A DNA stretch of 64,000 nt from NCBI GenBank assembly GCA_037127315.1, contig JBBBDQ010000754.1, forward strand, positions 327,001-391,000. The letters are read 5' to 3'. The translations under genes were made by a program, and so were the position numbers. This DNA comes from Ascarosepion bandense (taxonomy: Eukaryota; Mollusca; Cephalopoda; Sepiida; Sepiidae). Of this stretch, positions 1-8,932 are shown in pieces. The notes under the pieces are model-generated. The model ran no database searches. It was not told where the DNA came from and saw only the letters and a list, made by a program, of their open reading frames with translations. The stretch's first letter is position 1, and the number at the start of each line of letters is the position of its first letter.

Positions 1-151
1 ATGGTCCAAGACCTTGTCCCCAAAAAATACCATGAAAGTTTTTTTAAGAAAAAGCACAGGAAAACAACTTTATGGCGATTGGAAAGTCATTGAAATCAAG
101 ATGCTAGGTCAGGACTAATAATATTGCTGATTCTTTTTTGAAGGGATGTAC

Positions 152-274
152 GTTGTGGTGCAGGAGAATTCGACTCGCAACGAGAAATCGGAGAACCGAG
201 TTCGAATTCCAGTCGAAATTGTTGCATTCACTTATACGCAAATACTCTTAGCAAAGGTATTAAACCATCGCTTC
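152..274 (+). repeat. SINE-A, 5' half (tRNA-derived), split copy
   Basis: The tRNA-like head has a box A-like stretch (TGTGGTGCAGG) and a box B-like stretch (GAGTTCGAATTCCAG), followed by the family body TTGCATTCACTTATACGCAA. The copy stops near 274 where J-LINE sequence on the other strand begins, and the body resumes near 799. It matches the copies at 20549-20865, 27835-28165 and 38135-38400. A tRNA-derived, RNA polymerase III-type SINE is inferred from the two boxes and the recurrence. Confidence 0.8.
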
Positions 275-798
275 TTTTTTTTAATCATTTTAACCCAAGC
301 AAGGCATTCTACGGCCACTGTTGCGCATGGGGATACATAGGGGAAAGTGATGAGAAAGAGGGGTTAGTTATATGAAATGTCAGAAGCGGGGTGATAGACG
401 GAGGAGGATACCTGAGGATGGGGGTAGAGTAGATGAAAAAAGAACTTGAAAGAATGGATGCGCGTTAGTGTCATAGGAGATGTCTATTGGCCTTACATTT
501 AAATTCTTGGAGATTGTAGCTGTCGGGGAAGCAAGTATATGGAAGGGAATTCCACAGGTGGGAAGTGCGTGAAAAGAAGCTGTTAGAGTAGAAATTGCAG
601 TTACATCTTATTGGTTTCACTTTAAAAAGATGAGAGTTAGTTGCTAATCTAGTAGCTCGTGTAAATTCATATCTAGGAGGAACCAGTGATCAATGTTCAT
701 TGGAGCAGAAGCCGTGAAACTAGTTATAGAAGAGGCACAGGAAAGCCACGTCACGCGCGTGAGAGAGCGACTGCAGCCGAGGTGCCAAGTCGGTATTC
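275..798 (-). mobile_element. J-LINE 3' fragment nested in a SINE
   Basis: On the minus strand this encodes decayed C-terminal J-LINE protein (RLQSLSHARDVAFLCLF, later SHLWNSLPYTCFPDSYNLQ), then the family 3' UTR ending TGCCTTGCTTGGGTTAAAAT and an A-rich tail (poly-T on + near 278). It is 5'-truncated, as LINE copies usually are. It separates two halves of one SINE-A copy, so it inserted after the SINE. No open frame survives. Confidence 0.8.
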
Positions 799-975
799 TC
801 CCTGAAGACATGGGTTAAATAGCAGGGAAGATTGGGTTCTCTAGCCTTGGTTGGTGGAAAGTAATGGCAGCCTACTGCGGGAAGATATTCTGCCCGGTCA
901 GTCATGTCTCTTTTGAGACATGATCACCCAAACGTGTATCACGTATGGTACTTAACTGACTAACTGACTGTCTGA
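799..975 (+). repeat. SINE-A, 3' half of the split copy
   Basis: This resumes the SINE-A body: GGGTTAAATAGCAGG, CTACTGCGGGAAGAT, the inverted pair TGTCTCTTTTGAGACA, then GTGTATCACGTATGG and a short ACTGACTAACTGACTG tail. The same order is seen in the intact copies further along. Together with 152-274 it makes one full-length element. Confidence 0.78.
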
Positions 976-1803
976 CTTCCTTGGAGTCCACAAATAATTT
1001 TTAAATATACTGCAGGATCACCGGATCATATATGGCGGCAATATTCTTCACATGGATGAATGGTAGATTTAGAGACAAAGGACCATGAAAAATGCCGACT
1101 TTAAAAGTAAATTGATATTGTAGGTCGTTAGACCTGCAGTGGCTTTGGTAACCTGCAAGTGGTAATCAATTAAAGGAACGTCAAGCAGAAATTTTTGGCA
1201 GTGCTGTTTATTTATTATCTTCGTCAGGACCAGGAGCCCGCCGCCTTCTTAGCCCAGATCGATAGTTAGGCTTCTATGCGTCATTCTTTTCCTCTTTCTA
1301 CTGAACTGAAATAAAAAAGAATTATAATCAAATATGCCTTGCACAAAAACGTAAGAACTCACAGTAACAGTAACGATTATTCCAGAAGAGAGAAGCAAGA
1401 AAACTGGTTAGACACTTAATGCGTTTTCATATACGACTTTTACATAGACAATAACGAAGGCTAAAGTGTCCCTCACGTTTAATAGGCTTACCGCGTGAAT
1501 GGACATCGACTAGGCAGTTATGCATTCGGTTGCATATATCAATTCAGATGTAAGGCACTGTGATGATTGTCGGCTCGCAAAAAAAAAAAAATCAAATAAT
1601 CTATTAACAAGCGGATGCAAGATATTTGATTAATAATGTAAGAAATGTTAATCTAGAGCTGTTTATCTGGTGTATTTCTTTTTTAAATTGGAATTTTATT
1701 CTTTTAAATCAAACTTTTCCTTCTCATGAAGTAACTGCCAACAAGGACAGAGAAGTTTAATGTTGGGGAGCGCCACTTTTTACACACTAAACTGGCTCGT
1801 CTA
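976..1803. other. No recognisable gene or repeat
   Basis: AT-rich sequence without long frames, long tandem structure or a repeat family that I recognise. A weak direct match to LINE protein cannot be excluded. Confidence 0.5.
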
Positions 1804-2205
1804 TGTGGAATGACTACGTCGAATCCATTGCTAAATCCGCTGCTATGAAAGTCGGCTCTCTGTGCAGGGCCTGGAAGTTCTTTGCGTATGAATCTATACT
1901 GCACATATATAAATCTACTGTCCGCCCGTGTTTTGAATACTGCTGCCACATCTGGTCGGGTGCCCCTGGTATTATCCTTGGGGTTCTTGACAAAATACAG
2001 CGGAGAATCTGTAATGTGATCGATACCGACTTGGCTGACTGCCTGCAGTCACTATCTCACCAGCGTGACGTGGCTTCCCTGTGCCTCTTATATAAATACT
2101 TTCACGGCTTCTACTCTGATGAACTTAAATCAATGGTGCCCCTAGGTGTGAATTTGCACGGGATACTAGATTAGCAACTAGGTCCCACCCTTTTACAGAG
2201 AACGA
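1804..2205 (+). pseudogene. J-LINE reverse-transcriptase C-terminal fragment
   Basis: A frame from 1803 to 2174 reads NDYVESIAKSAAMKVGSL, then HIYKSTVRPCFEYCCHIWSG, then RRICNVIDTDLAD and YKYFHGFYSDELKS. These are the conserved blocks downstream of the catalytic domain in the J-LINE family (compare 52413-52971). It is truncated at both ends: no YADD box is present and the frame ends in a shift (GVNLHGILD in place of HEFARATR). It is a retrotransposon relic, not a host gene. Confidence 0.9.
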
Positions 2206-2209
2206 CAGT

Positions 2210-2475
2210 GATTTTCACAGTGAGTGTTAGAGAGAGTGTGTAGCCGGAGTTCAGTTGAGTAGTTGTACCGCCGTTTAGTTGGTCAGTAATAATATAGACT
2301 TATTAACCGGACTTACTTCTTATTTACAAGATTGTATATATTGATTCCTACTAACCCGTGTTCCAGTTTGTATATAGTTTGTTCAATATAACTTACGTTT
2401 TATCTCTCCATATCTGTTTTTGTTATTATTATTTTGTGTAGTTTCTTACCCGGATTCCGCGACATTTAGTTTAAT
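2210..2475 (+). repeat. Unclassified LTR-like repeat, copy 1
   Basis: The segment 2345-2465 (CTAACCCGTGTTCCAGTTTG, TTCAATATAACTTACG, CTCCATATCTG, then CCGGATTCCGCGACA) aligns by eye with 25245-25375. The 5' flanks diverge but keep short GAGAG/TACCG-rich stretches. The TATA-rich middle and the CCGGATTCCGCGACA end resemble the end of an LTR. No gag/pol frame lies next to it, so LTR identity is inference only. Confidence 0.4.
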
Positions 2476-2624
2476 CTATTGAAAATATAGTTAATATTTA
2501 ACCTATACAAATATAATATTAATAAAAGCATTTGACTCGTCAATCTATATTTGAATACCGTTGTACCTTCTTAAGTTGCGCTTTAAAAAGAGATACGAAC
2601 GCACACACTGTCACAAAAGATCTA

Positions 2625-2911
2625 TCTAAACTTATTTATAAATAGAACTTTGTGTGTGTGTGTGTGTCCGTTACGTATAGACTCCGAAACGGCTGAACCG
2701 ATTTTCTTGAAAATTTACACAGTTGTACTATAAGCGTCTGCGAGTGTTCTTAGTTAAGTTTTGTGTCGAGGTGCCCCCGATAAATATCGATAATCTATAA
2801 TCGAAAAATCGGTTTGTAGAAGGAGTGGTCCAATTTTAATCAAATTTGATACACTCATAGACAAAGACATAAGAAACGATATCAGAAGTTTCAAGGTTGC
2901 AGTTCTTACAA
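2625..2911 (+). mobile_element. Helitron-like element, 5' part only
   Basis: It starts at A|TCTAAACTTATTTATAAAT, then a (GT)n tract, then the family block CCGAAACGGCTGAACCGATT. It continues to the segment that reads TTCAAGGTTGCAGTTCTTACA in full copies (for example 6364-6906) and stops there. The 3' hairpin and CTAG end are missing, so this is a truncated copy. Confidence 0.7.
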
Positions 2912-3254
2912 TAAATACATTTAGATACAGTCATTAAACCATTTAAACCCAGTGCCCTCAGGTTTTAGAACATTAAATTCATTTACAAATCACAAGAATT
3001 TTTCTTCCAACCGGGCAATATTTGGAAAGTAATTTTATTGATCAATCAATATGTCCTCACTACCTATATATAATAATGGTTTTATATAATGATTTATACC
3101 CATTATTTTTTACAGTATTTTATACTGTACTCAAATGAGGACACTAGGTTAAAATGGCTTAATACATACCTATGTGTCACGATTTTGCAGTAATATAGAA
3201 CTTAAATGTATTTGGTAAATGCAATAGATTTCTAGATTGCTCAGTGATATCTGT

Positions 3255-3350
3255 GATATCTGTATGGAATTGAATGTTGGACAATTTCATTAAGGATGAA
3301 GGAGGGACTTGAGGCAACAAAAACGTGGTTTAACAGAAGGATGCTGAGAA
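3255..3350 (+). pseudogene. Short RTE-like LINE fragment
   Basis: Translates in pieces as IECWTISLRMKEGLEATKTW then FNRRMLRI, matching the ECWTISSKMRTKLEAAEMW block of the RTE-like family. Only about 30 residues remain. It faces an opposite-strand copy of the same family starting at 3400, giving an inverted pair. Confidence 0.75.
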
Positions 3351-3399
3351 TACTATTTCACCCCAAGAAAGTCAAAACCGAAACTAGTGAGCAGTATCT

Positions 3400-4112
3400 T
3401 CTTCTTCTTCTTCTTCTTCTTCTTCTTCTTCTATGTGCCCTGTCCCTTCAGGACGTAGGCGATCATGGATCTCCACGTCTCTCTATCCCTTGTGGCTCTT
3501 AGTATGTTTGCTCCTGTTGCTCCTGGCAACCCCCGTTCCGTCATCCACCTGATCAGACTCTGCAGATATGTTATCCGCTGCCTTCCTCTGTCTCTCCTTC
3601 CTTCTATCTGTCCAGTCAGTATCAGGTTCTCCAGGCTCTCCTTCCTCATTGCGTGTCCCAGGAACTTCAGTTGTCTCTTCCTGATGCTCAGCATCAATTT
3701 CCTTTTTGTTGCCATTCTTTCTAACACTTCGTCGTTGCTTGTATGCTCAGTCCACGATATCCGTAGCATCCTTCTGTAGAACCACATTTCGGCCGCTTCC
3801 AGTTTTGTCCTCATTTTCGATGATATTGTCCAGCATTCATTGCCGTATTGAAGAACTGACATCACGTAGCAGTCTAGCACTCTTTTCTTCGTTTCTATTG
3901 AGATCTTCCTGTGTGTTAGTATTTTGCTCATCTTCTGGAACGCGTCCTTTGCCATGCCAATTCGCCTTCGGATCTTCGTGTCGCACTTTCCATCTCCTGT
4001 TAGAACACTTCCTAGGTACTTAAATTCTTGGACTTGTTTGATTCTGTTATCCCCCACCTGTATTTGGCGTTTTGGGTTGTATCTTTTGCTGATGACCATG
4101 CACTCAGTGAGA
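3400..4112 (-). pseudogene. RTE-like LINE, reverse-transcriptase C-terminal region
   Basis: A 229-codon minus frame (3431-4120) carries TECMVISKRYNPKRQIQVGD, QEFKYLGSVLTGDGKCD, RRRIGMAKDAFQKMS, CYVMSVLQYGNECWT, FYRRMLRISWTEH and RKRQLKFLGHAMRK. These blocks are typical of the end of RTE-type endonuclease/reverse-transcriptase proteins, after the catalytic domain. The frame ends ...AYVLKGQGT and is followed by a (GAA)n tail, seen as (TTC)n on + at 3400-3432, like the short simple-repeat tails of RTE elements. The first residues (MFSL) come from flanking DNA. It is 5'-truncated and lacks endonuclease and catalytic motifs. It is nearly identical to 28375-29100, so both are young. Confidence 0.88.
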
Positions 4113-4280
4113 GAAAACACAGGGTTCAGGAAGCGTTGAAGAATGGATTAAAGAAGAATGAAATACAAGAAGAGAGATGGGTTAACATTAGTTTTAAGCT
4201 TTTGAAAATTACATCTGTCAGGGAAGCAATTAACGAAAGGGAGTTCGACAGACATGAAATTCAAGAATAACCTCTTAGAG

Positions 4281-4325
<45 letters not shown>
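4281..4325. repeat. (TA)n microsatellite
   Basis: Uninterrupted TA dinucleotide array bordering the hammerhead-bearing segment. Confidence 0.97.
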
Positions 4326-4330
<5 letters not shown>

Positions 4331-4665
4331 GATCGCCAAGACCTACCGCGGTTTCGCACAACGGCTCGTCAGGGCCTTTTTGTGTTTTTGCTCTGCGTGA
4401 CTGCCTTTTTGTGAACCCTTTTTGGTTAGTTTAGTATCGAGCACTTTTCTTTCCTTGTGGTTCGTTCCGTTGGAGGGTTTTTTTTTCTTTGCTGTGAAGA
4501 ACTGTATGTATTGTCGGTCCTACGCAGTTTTCTTTTTTTTTTCCCCTCTTTGTCCAAAGCTCTATAGCCGAGGACAATAACGGAGTTAGATTCTGCTGGT
4601 TATTCGTGGTCTTTAAAAATTACTTGTGTAACATTTTAAGATTAGAATACGTACAGAGTCGGTTT

Positions 4666-4668
<3 letters not shown>
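4326..4668. other. Segment between two TA arrays, probable Penelope-like terminal piece
   Basis: A discrete 340-bp stretch, richer in CpG than its neighbours, sits between two long TA arrays and carries a hammerhead-like motif at 4338-4378 on the minus strand. It has no open frame. The Penelope-like assignment rests only on the ribozyme motif; those elements are known to carry hammerheads in their terminal repeats. Confidence 0.35.
4338..4378 (-). ncRNA. Hammerhead ribozyme-like motif
   Basis: Read on the minus strand: stem I 5' strand AAGGCC; core CTGACGA; stem II GC-CGTTGT-GC; GAA; then the palindrome ACCGCGGT, which supplies A15.1 and U16.1; then A17; then stem I 3' strand GGTCTT. Stem I pairs over 6 bp (one G-T) directly against the core on both sides. 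All invariant core positions (CUGANGA, GAA, A15.1-U16.1, H17) are present. Stem II is short. The very short self-complementary stem III is the form known from Penelope-like elements, which may act as dimers. Activity is unproven. Confidence 0.65.

Positions 4669-4710
<42 letters not shown>
4669..4710. repeat. (TA)n microsatellite
   Basis: TA array directly abutting the left end of the MITE at 4711; Tc1/mariner elements insert at TA. Confidence 0.96.
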
Positions 4711-4714
<4 letters not shown>

Positions 4715-5240
4715 ACATGCCATAATTGTTAGGCCACCCCAGTGTTTTAAAAAATGAAGTATTTCATACTATTTTTTAGTATTTATTGCCAAATGAATAA
4801 TTGTAAATGAAAATAGAATGATATTTCTTTTGATAATACTGCAGTATAACATGTGCATCAAATGAATTTATAAATATTTAATAATTACCGATATTGCAGT
4901 TTCATCAATGAAAGAATGAAGAAAATTTAGTGTGATTGGGACGAGTTCATCTTTGCTTCCTTGCTTTGTAAAATATTTGCAAAATAATAATAACAAGAGG
5001 AGCATTCTATTTCCATGTTGAATTATCCACTTGGCAATAAATACTAAAAATAGTATGAAATACTATAGTTTCAATCTACAGGTTGCGATGGTTAAATTGT
5101 CGCTACATGCCTTGTAAAATTTTGCAAAGTAATAACAAAAGGACCATTCTATATTCATTCAGAATTATTTATAGTATGAAATACACCATTTCTTTAAAAA
5201 AAAAAACCGGGGTGGCCTAATAATTATGGCCGGTAGTGTA
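4711..5240. mobile_element. Tc1/mariner-type MITE, composite
   Basis: The left end reads CCATAATTGTTAGGCCACCC. The right end is its inverted match, GGGTGGCCTAATAATTATGG then CCGGTAGTG, and both ends meet TA. Inner inverted segments (AGTATTTCATACTATTTT / AAAATAGTATGAAATAC) extend the terminal repeat. There is no transposase, so it is non-autonomous. Near 5076 a second unit starts with a mariner-type end (CTACAGGTTGCGATGG) and runs to the shared right end. The element is thus a nearly full copy missing its own right tip, joined to a right-half unit like those at 15676-16301. Confidence 0.8.
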
Positions 5241-5302
5241 TATATATATATAAATTAATGTTCTAAACGTTGTTAATACTTGCTTCGGTCTTTATTCATT
5301 TG

Positions 5303-5304
<2 letters not shown>

Positions 5305-5397
<93 letters not shown>

Positions 5398-5418
5398 CAG
5401 AGAGAGAGAGAGAGAGAA
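5305..5418. repeat. Compound (TA)n(GT)n(GA)n microsatellite
   Basis: TA, then about 65 bp of GT, then a GA run. Frames on both strands translate as VCVC or HTHT and are artefacts of the repeat. Confidence 0.97.
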
Positions 5419-5675
5419 AGAAGGAGAAAAGATATAAAAAGAAATCAGACACTTTCAAAATAAAAATAAAAAAACAACCAATCACAACAAGAGCAATCGC
5501 ACAAAATATCAAATCAAACCGAGTTCCTTATAACTAAGGAAACCTAAGAAACCCAATCCCGATGAGAGAAGGGATCGAAACCTGAAAGTCTGCATGAAAA
5601 CATCTCAGTTAAAGTGAAAAGTTTTTTTACAGTATTTACATTATTCGGACTATTGCCCTCATCTTTGTCATATTT

Positions 5676-5719
5676 GTACGACGTTTCGGCTGTCGTACGC
5701 TCCAACCGTCTTCAGGTGC
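5676..5719 (-). ncRNA. Hammerhead ribozyme-like motif, weaker
   Basis: Minus strand: GCAC, CTGAAGA, a hairpin GGTTG...CAGCC, GAA, palindrome ACGT, C17, GTAC. The core letters fit. C17 is the preferred cleavage nucleotide. There is one unpaired base after the CTGAAGA box and one mismatch in stem I. A more decayed sister lies at 5825-5858 (CTGAAGA ... GAAACGTC). Probably inactive or weak. Confidence 0.42.
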
Positions 5720-5944
5720 TGGGAATTTCGAACCGAACTTTTTATTTGTCTATATTTCTGAGATGAGGTAGTATGTAAAGTATTTACATTATTCGGACTA
5801 TTGTCCTCATCTTTGTTGCGATTTGTACGACGTTTCTGCTGTTGTACGCCTTCTTCAGGATTTTACAATTACTGGGGTATTCATTCTCATTTCTTGCGTA
5901 ATACCACGATTGGAAGTCATGAGTTATCTCCTTCTCACCCTTAA

Positions 5945-6042
5945 AGTTATTTGTTCACCACTGCTGTAACCTGGTATTGAACTCACAACTCTAAGAGTCA
6001 AGTCAGGCACTAACCAACGTCTATATCCACTGGGCCATGTGT
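5945..6042 (-). repeat. tRNA-like SINE head, third type
   Basis: On the minus strand ATGGCCCAGTGGATATAGAC resembles a box A region and GAGTTCAATACCAGG a box B, spaced as in a tRNA. It differs from SINE-A and SINE-B in the middle. A diverged tRNA-derived SINE or tRNA pseudogene is likely. Confidence 0.5.
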
Positions 6043-6363
6043 CTTTAAGAAACAACTGAATTTTGGGGACTTATAAACGTAATATCCAGTAACCCTTTCT
6101 TTAACCAGATTTTATATTGCACACGTCGTACAAATGACAACAAAATGAGGACAATCATCCGAATAATGTAAATACAGTAAATACTACCTTATCCCAGAAA
6201 AACAGACAAATGACAAATTTTTGGAACTAAAACTATCAACGCTCTATCTCCCCTCGATATCGAGCAATTTAGGTTAAAAAACCTGCCTGCTGAAATAAAT
6301 ATTGTTTATAATTACTGAAAAAACAGCAATCTTGACTCTAAACATTATTATAACTCAATACTA

Positions 6364-6389
6364 TCTAAACTTATTTATAAATGGAACTT

Positions 6390-6448
<59 letters not shown>

Positions 6449-6906
6449 ATCCGTTACCTATAGACTCAAAACCGCTGAACCAATTTTTTTGAAAATTTAA
6501 ACAGTTGTACTATAAGCGTCTGCGAGTGTTCTTATCTAGGTTTTGTGTCGTGGTACCCCCAATAAATATCGATAATCGAAAAAATCGGGTTATAGAAGAA
6601 GTGGTCCGATTTTAATCAAATTAGATACACTCATAGACAAAGACATAAGAAACGATATTCAGAAGTTTCAAAGTTGCAGTTCTTACAATAGTGCAGAAAC
6701 TCGATAATATATATATTTAAAAGGCAAGATGTTTGTGTGTGTCTGTCTGTTTATCTGCCTGTATGTCTTTTATACAAATCCACAATTTTTATTCGATTTT
6801 CACCAAACTTCACACAAATATTCTTTAAGCTGAGTTTGAGCTCGAGTACCATGGATTATTCTTAAAGGTTTCATTATACCCGATCAACGCCGGGCTATCC
6901 TGCTAG
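6364..6906 (+). mobile_element. Helitron-like non-autonomous element, complete
   Basis: Begins A|TCTAAACTTATTTATAAAT and ends with a hairpin-forming CCCGATCAACGCCGGG, a short spacer, and CTAG|T. These are the hallmarks of Helitrons: 5' TC, 3' hairpin then CTRR, and insertion between A and T without target duplication. It contains an internal (GT)n, an ACCGCTGAACCAATT block and, after a short TA tract, a second internal block AAAAGGCAAGATGTTTGTG. No Rep/helicase coding is present. Confidence 0.75.
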
Positions 6907-6933
6907 TATATATATATATATATATATATGTTT

Positions 6934-6991
<58 letters not shown>
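6907..6991. repeat. (TA)n(GT)n microsatellite
   Basis: A TA run followed by about 60 bp of GT directly after the Helitron-like 3' end. Confidence 0.96.
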
Positions 6992-6995
<4 letters not shown>

Positions 6996-7108
6996 AACTA
7001 AAATCCCCGGATTTCTCGTTCGTACGCAAGTGTATTCGAACCAGCATAACAAATTCCATCCACTGAAGTTATGAAAGACGAAACAAGTCACAAGAATTAT
7101 ATATGATG

Positions 7109-7490
7109 TACACTGCCGGCCATAATTATTAAGCAATACTAGTTTTTTTTTTTTAAATGAAATGATGTATTTCATACTATTTTGGGTTTGTATTGTTAAA
7201 TGAAAATAGAATGGTTCTTTTGTTATTATTACTTTGCAAAATTATACAAAGATGAACTCGTCTGAATCACTCTAAATTTTCCTCATTCTTTCATTGATGA
7301 AACTGCAATATAGGTAATTATTAAATATTTATAAATTAATTTGGTGCACATGTTATTGTGCACTATTAACCAACGGGCCATTCTATTTTCATTTACAATT
7401 ATTCACTTGGCAATAAATAGTAAAAAATAGTATGAAATACGCCATTTTTTAAAAAACAGGGGTGGCCTAATAATTAAGGCCGGTAGTGTA
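7109..7490. mobile_element. Tc1/mariner-type MITE, complete
   Basis: The left end TA-CACTGCCGGCCATAATTAT and right end GTGGCCTAATAATTAAGG-CCGGTAGTG-TA are inverted matches, both flanked by TA. The inner parts (GATGTATTTCATACTATTTT / AAAATAGTATGAAATACGCC) are also inverted. It is about 380 bp without coding capacity and is the simplest whole copy of the family seen at 4711-5240. Confidence 0.85.
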
Positions 7491-8744
7491 TGTTTAGGTA
7501 CTGATATTTCATATTCTGAATTTAACAGCCAGACTACAAATATGTGATTTGTTTAGAATAATTTAAGGTTCAGTCAAAGTAAAGACACTTTTCAGAAGAA
7601 CCACAGAAAGAGAAGTATTGTACAATGAGCCAAAAGATTTCAAAAACGTTTTCCCAATGTTTGATACTCTGACCAGCCTTTGAGATTTCACTCGGTCGAT
7701 CAACGCAGTCGTTTAAAATCTTAATTGGGCGATTAAAGTTTGTTGCTTTACTCTCTCGCGGTCGATTAAAAATCATCAAATATAGAAAAACGACATCTGC
7801 TTCCTTTTACAACCGAAAAGTTTACCACTGAAGATTCACAAGTTACTTAGAATGACCTACAATGACATTACTGAACTCCTGGCTTTTATCGTTCCGGTGA
7901 GTCTAAACATTCGTTTAATTAACGCTTCCAGAGTAAATCCAAAATGTTTCTATTGCCCGGATTAAAGACACTCATAGATTTTTAGAAAATCATTTGGAAA
8001 AATAGTATCCTCTATTTCCTTCCCGTTTACGAAAAGTAAAAATGAACATTTGAAAGAAAGAAAAAAAAGATACGCATACTTCTTTCAACCCCGCACCAAA
8101 AAACTAATTATGCAAGTAATTTTTTAATAAAAAATCGTTGAAAAAATCAGATTTGTTATTTTTTTATCATCTATGAGATGGAGGTTGTAGTAAAATAGAA
8201 GAAAGAATCTACGAATTAATGTACCTCCACTCAATTGCCAAAAAAAAAAAAATCTCCCAAAAAAAACAAAAACACAAAGAACAGCATATCATAATGTTAA
8301 AAGGGTTCAAACTTAATACAAACAAATTTTTATCATCAAAATGTTTCTGCTATTATTAAGAGCAAAGATCAAATTTTGCTGTTATTATTTTTGTAAATTT
8401 TAAAAATCCTTTCTAACACACCCTAAATTGTAATTAAAATTTCATTTTTTGTTTTCTGTCTGCGATTCATGCTATGTTTACGTAAGGAGTCTATTAAGAA
8501 AATGGAGTCGATCGAGTTAAATGAGTTTGGGACGTGTACATTTTTCCTCGCTCTCGACCGCCGGTCGAGTGATTTCTTTTTCAAATCTCAAAGGCTAGTG
8601 ATGACAACATGTTGTTGCAAATAACAGTAGAATATTATTGAATAAAATGTTATTATAAATATTTATTTGATGTTAGCTTTTCAAGACACTGTCTAATGCA
8701 TTACTGTTTTTACTTTTTAACGCTTACTAAATCAGTTTATTCGT
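7491..8744. other. AT-rich DNA, nothing assigned
   Basis: No convincing coding frame. Motifs such as CTCGGTCGATCAACGCAGTC and ACCGCCGGTCGAGTGATTTC suggest an inverted GGTCGA-rich repeat between about 7690 and 8580, but I could not delimit it. Confidence 0.4.
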
Positions 8745-8932
8745 TGTTTTTATTCTGTCTGGATTGCCTTTAATCTTTCCTATGAGTATCAGATTTTCCA
8801 GACTCTATTTCCTCGTTATTTGCTCTAGAAATTCCCACTCTTTCTTCTTGAAATTTATTTGTTTCCATTTTCTCTGAAACGTTATCGTTGGTCACATGTT
8901 CGGCCCTTGTATCCTCAGGATTCTTCTAAAGC
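8745..8932 (-). pseudogene. RTE-like LINE, part 1 (interrupted by hAT)
   Basis: Minus-strand sequence matches the RTE-like C-terminal region (GAGTATCAGATTTTCCAGAC and TATCCTCAGGATTCTTCT on + correspond to the family's SDTD/RRMLRI region) in decayed form. The copy continues at 10381 without loss after the hAT-like insertion. Confidence 0.65.

Larger units (their letters stand above)
5629..6213. repeat. Penelope-like terminal repeats in direct and inverted copies
   Basis: The segment TTACATTATTCGGACTATTG...GTACGACGTTTC occurs directly repeated at 5631-5690 and 5778-5836. It recurs inverted at 6123-6213 (CGTCGTACAAATGACAACA...CCGAATAATGTAAATAC). Both direct copies run into a hammerhead-like core on the minus strand. 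Mixed direct and inverted terminal repeats carrying hammerheads are known for Penelope-like elements. No reverse transcriptase is left between them, only a tRNA-like SINE. Confidence 0.5.

Noticed and set aside
5280..5537. Frames rich in VCVC, HTHT or IYIY (also at 6903, 24497, 27128, 30623, 32177, 48286)
   Set aside because: They translate (GT)n, (CA)n or (TA)n tracts and have no other support.
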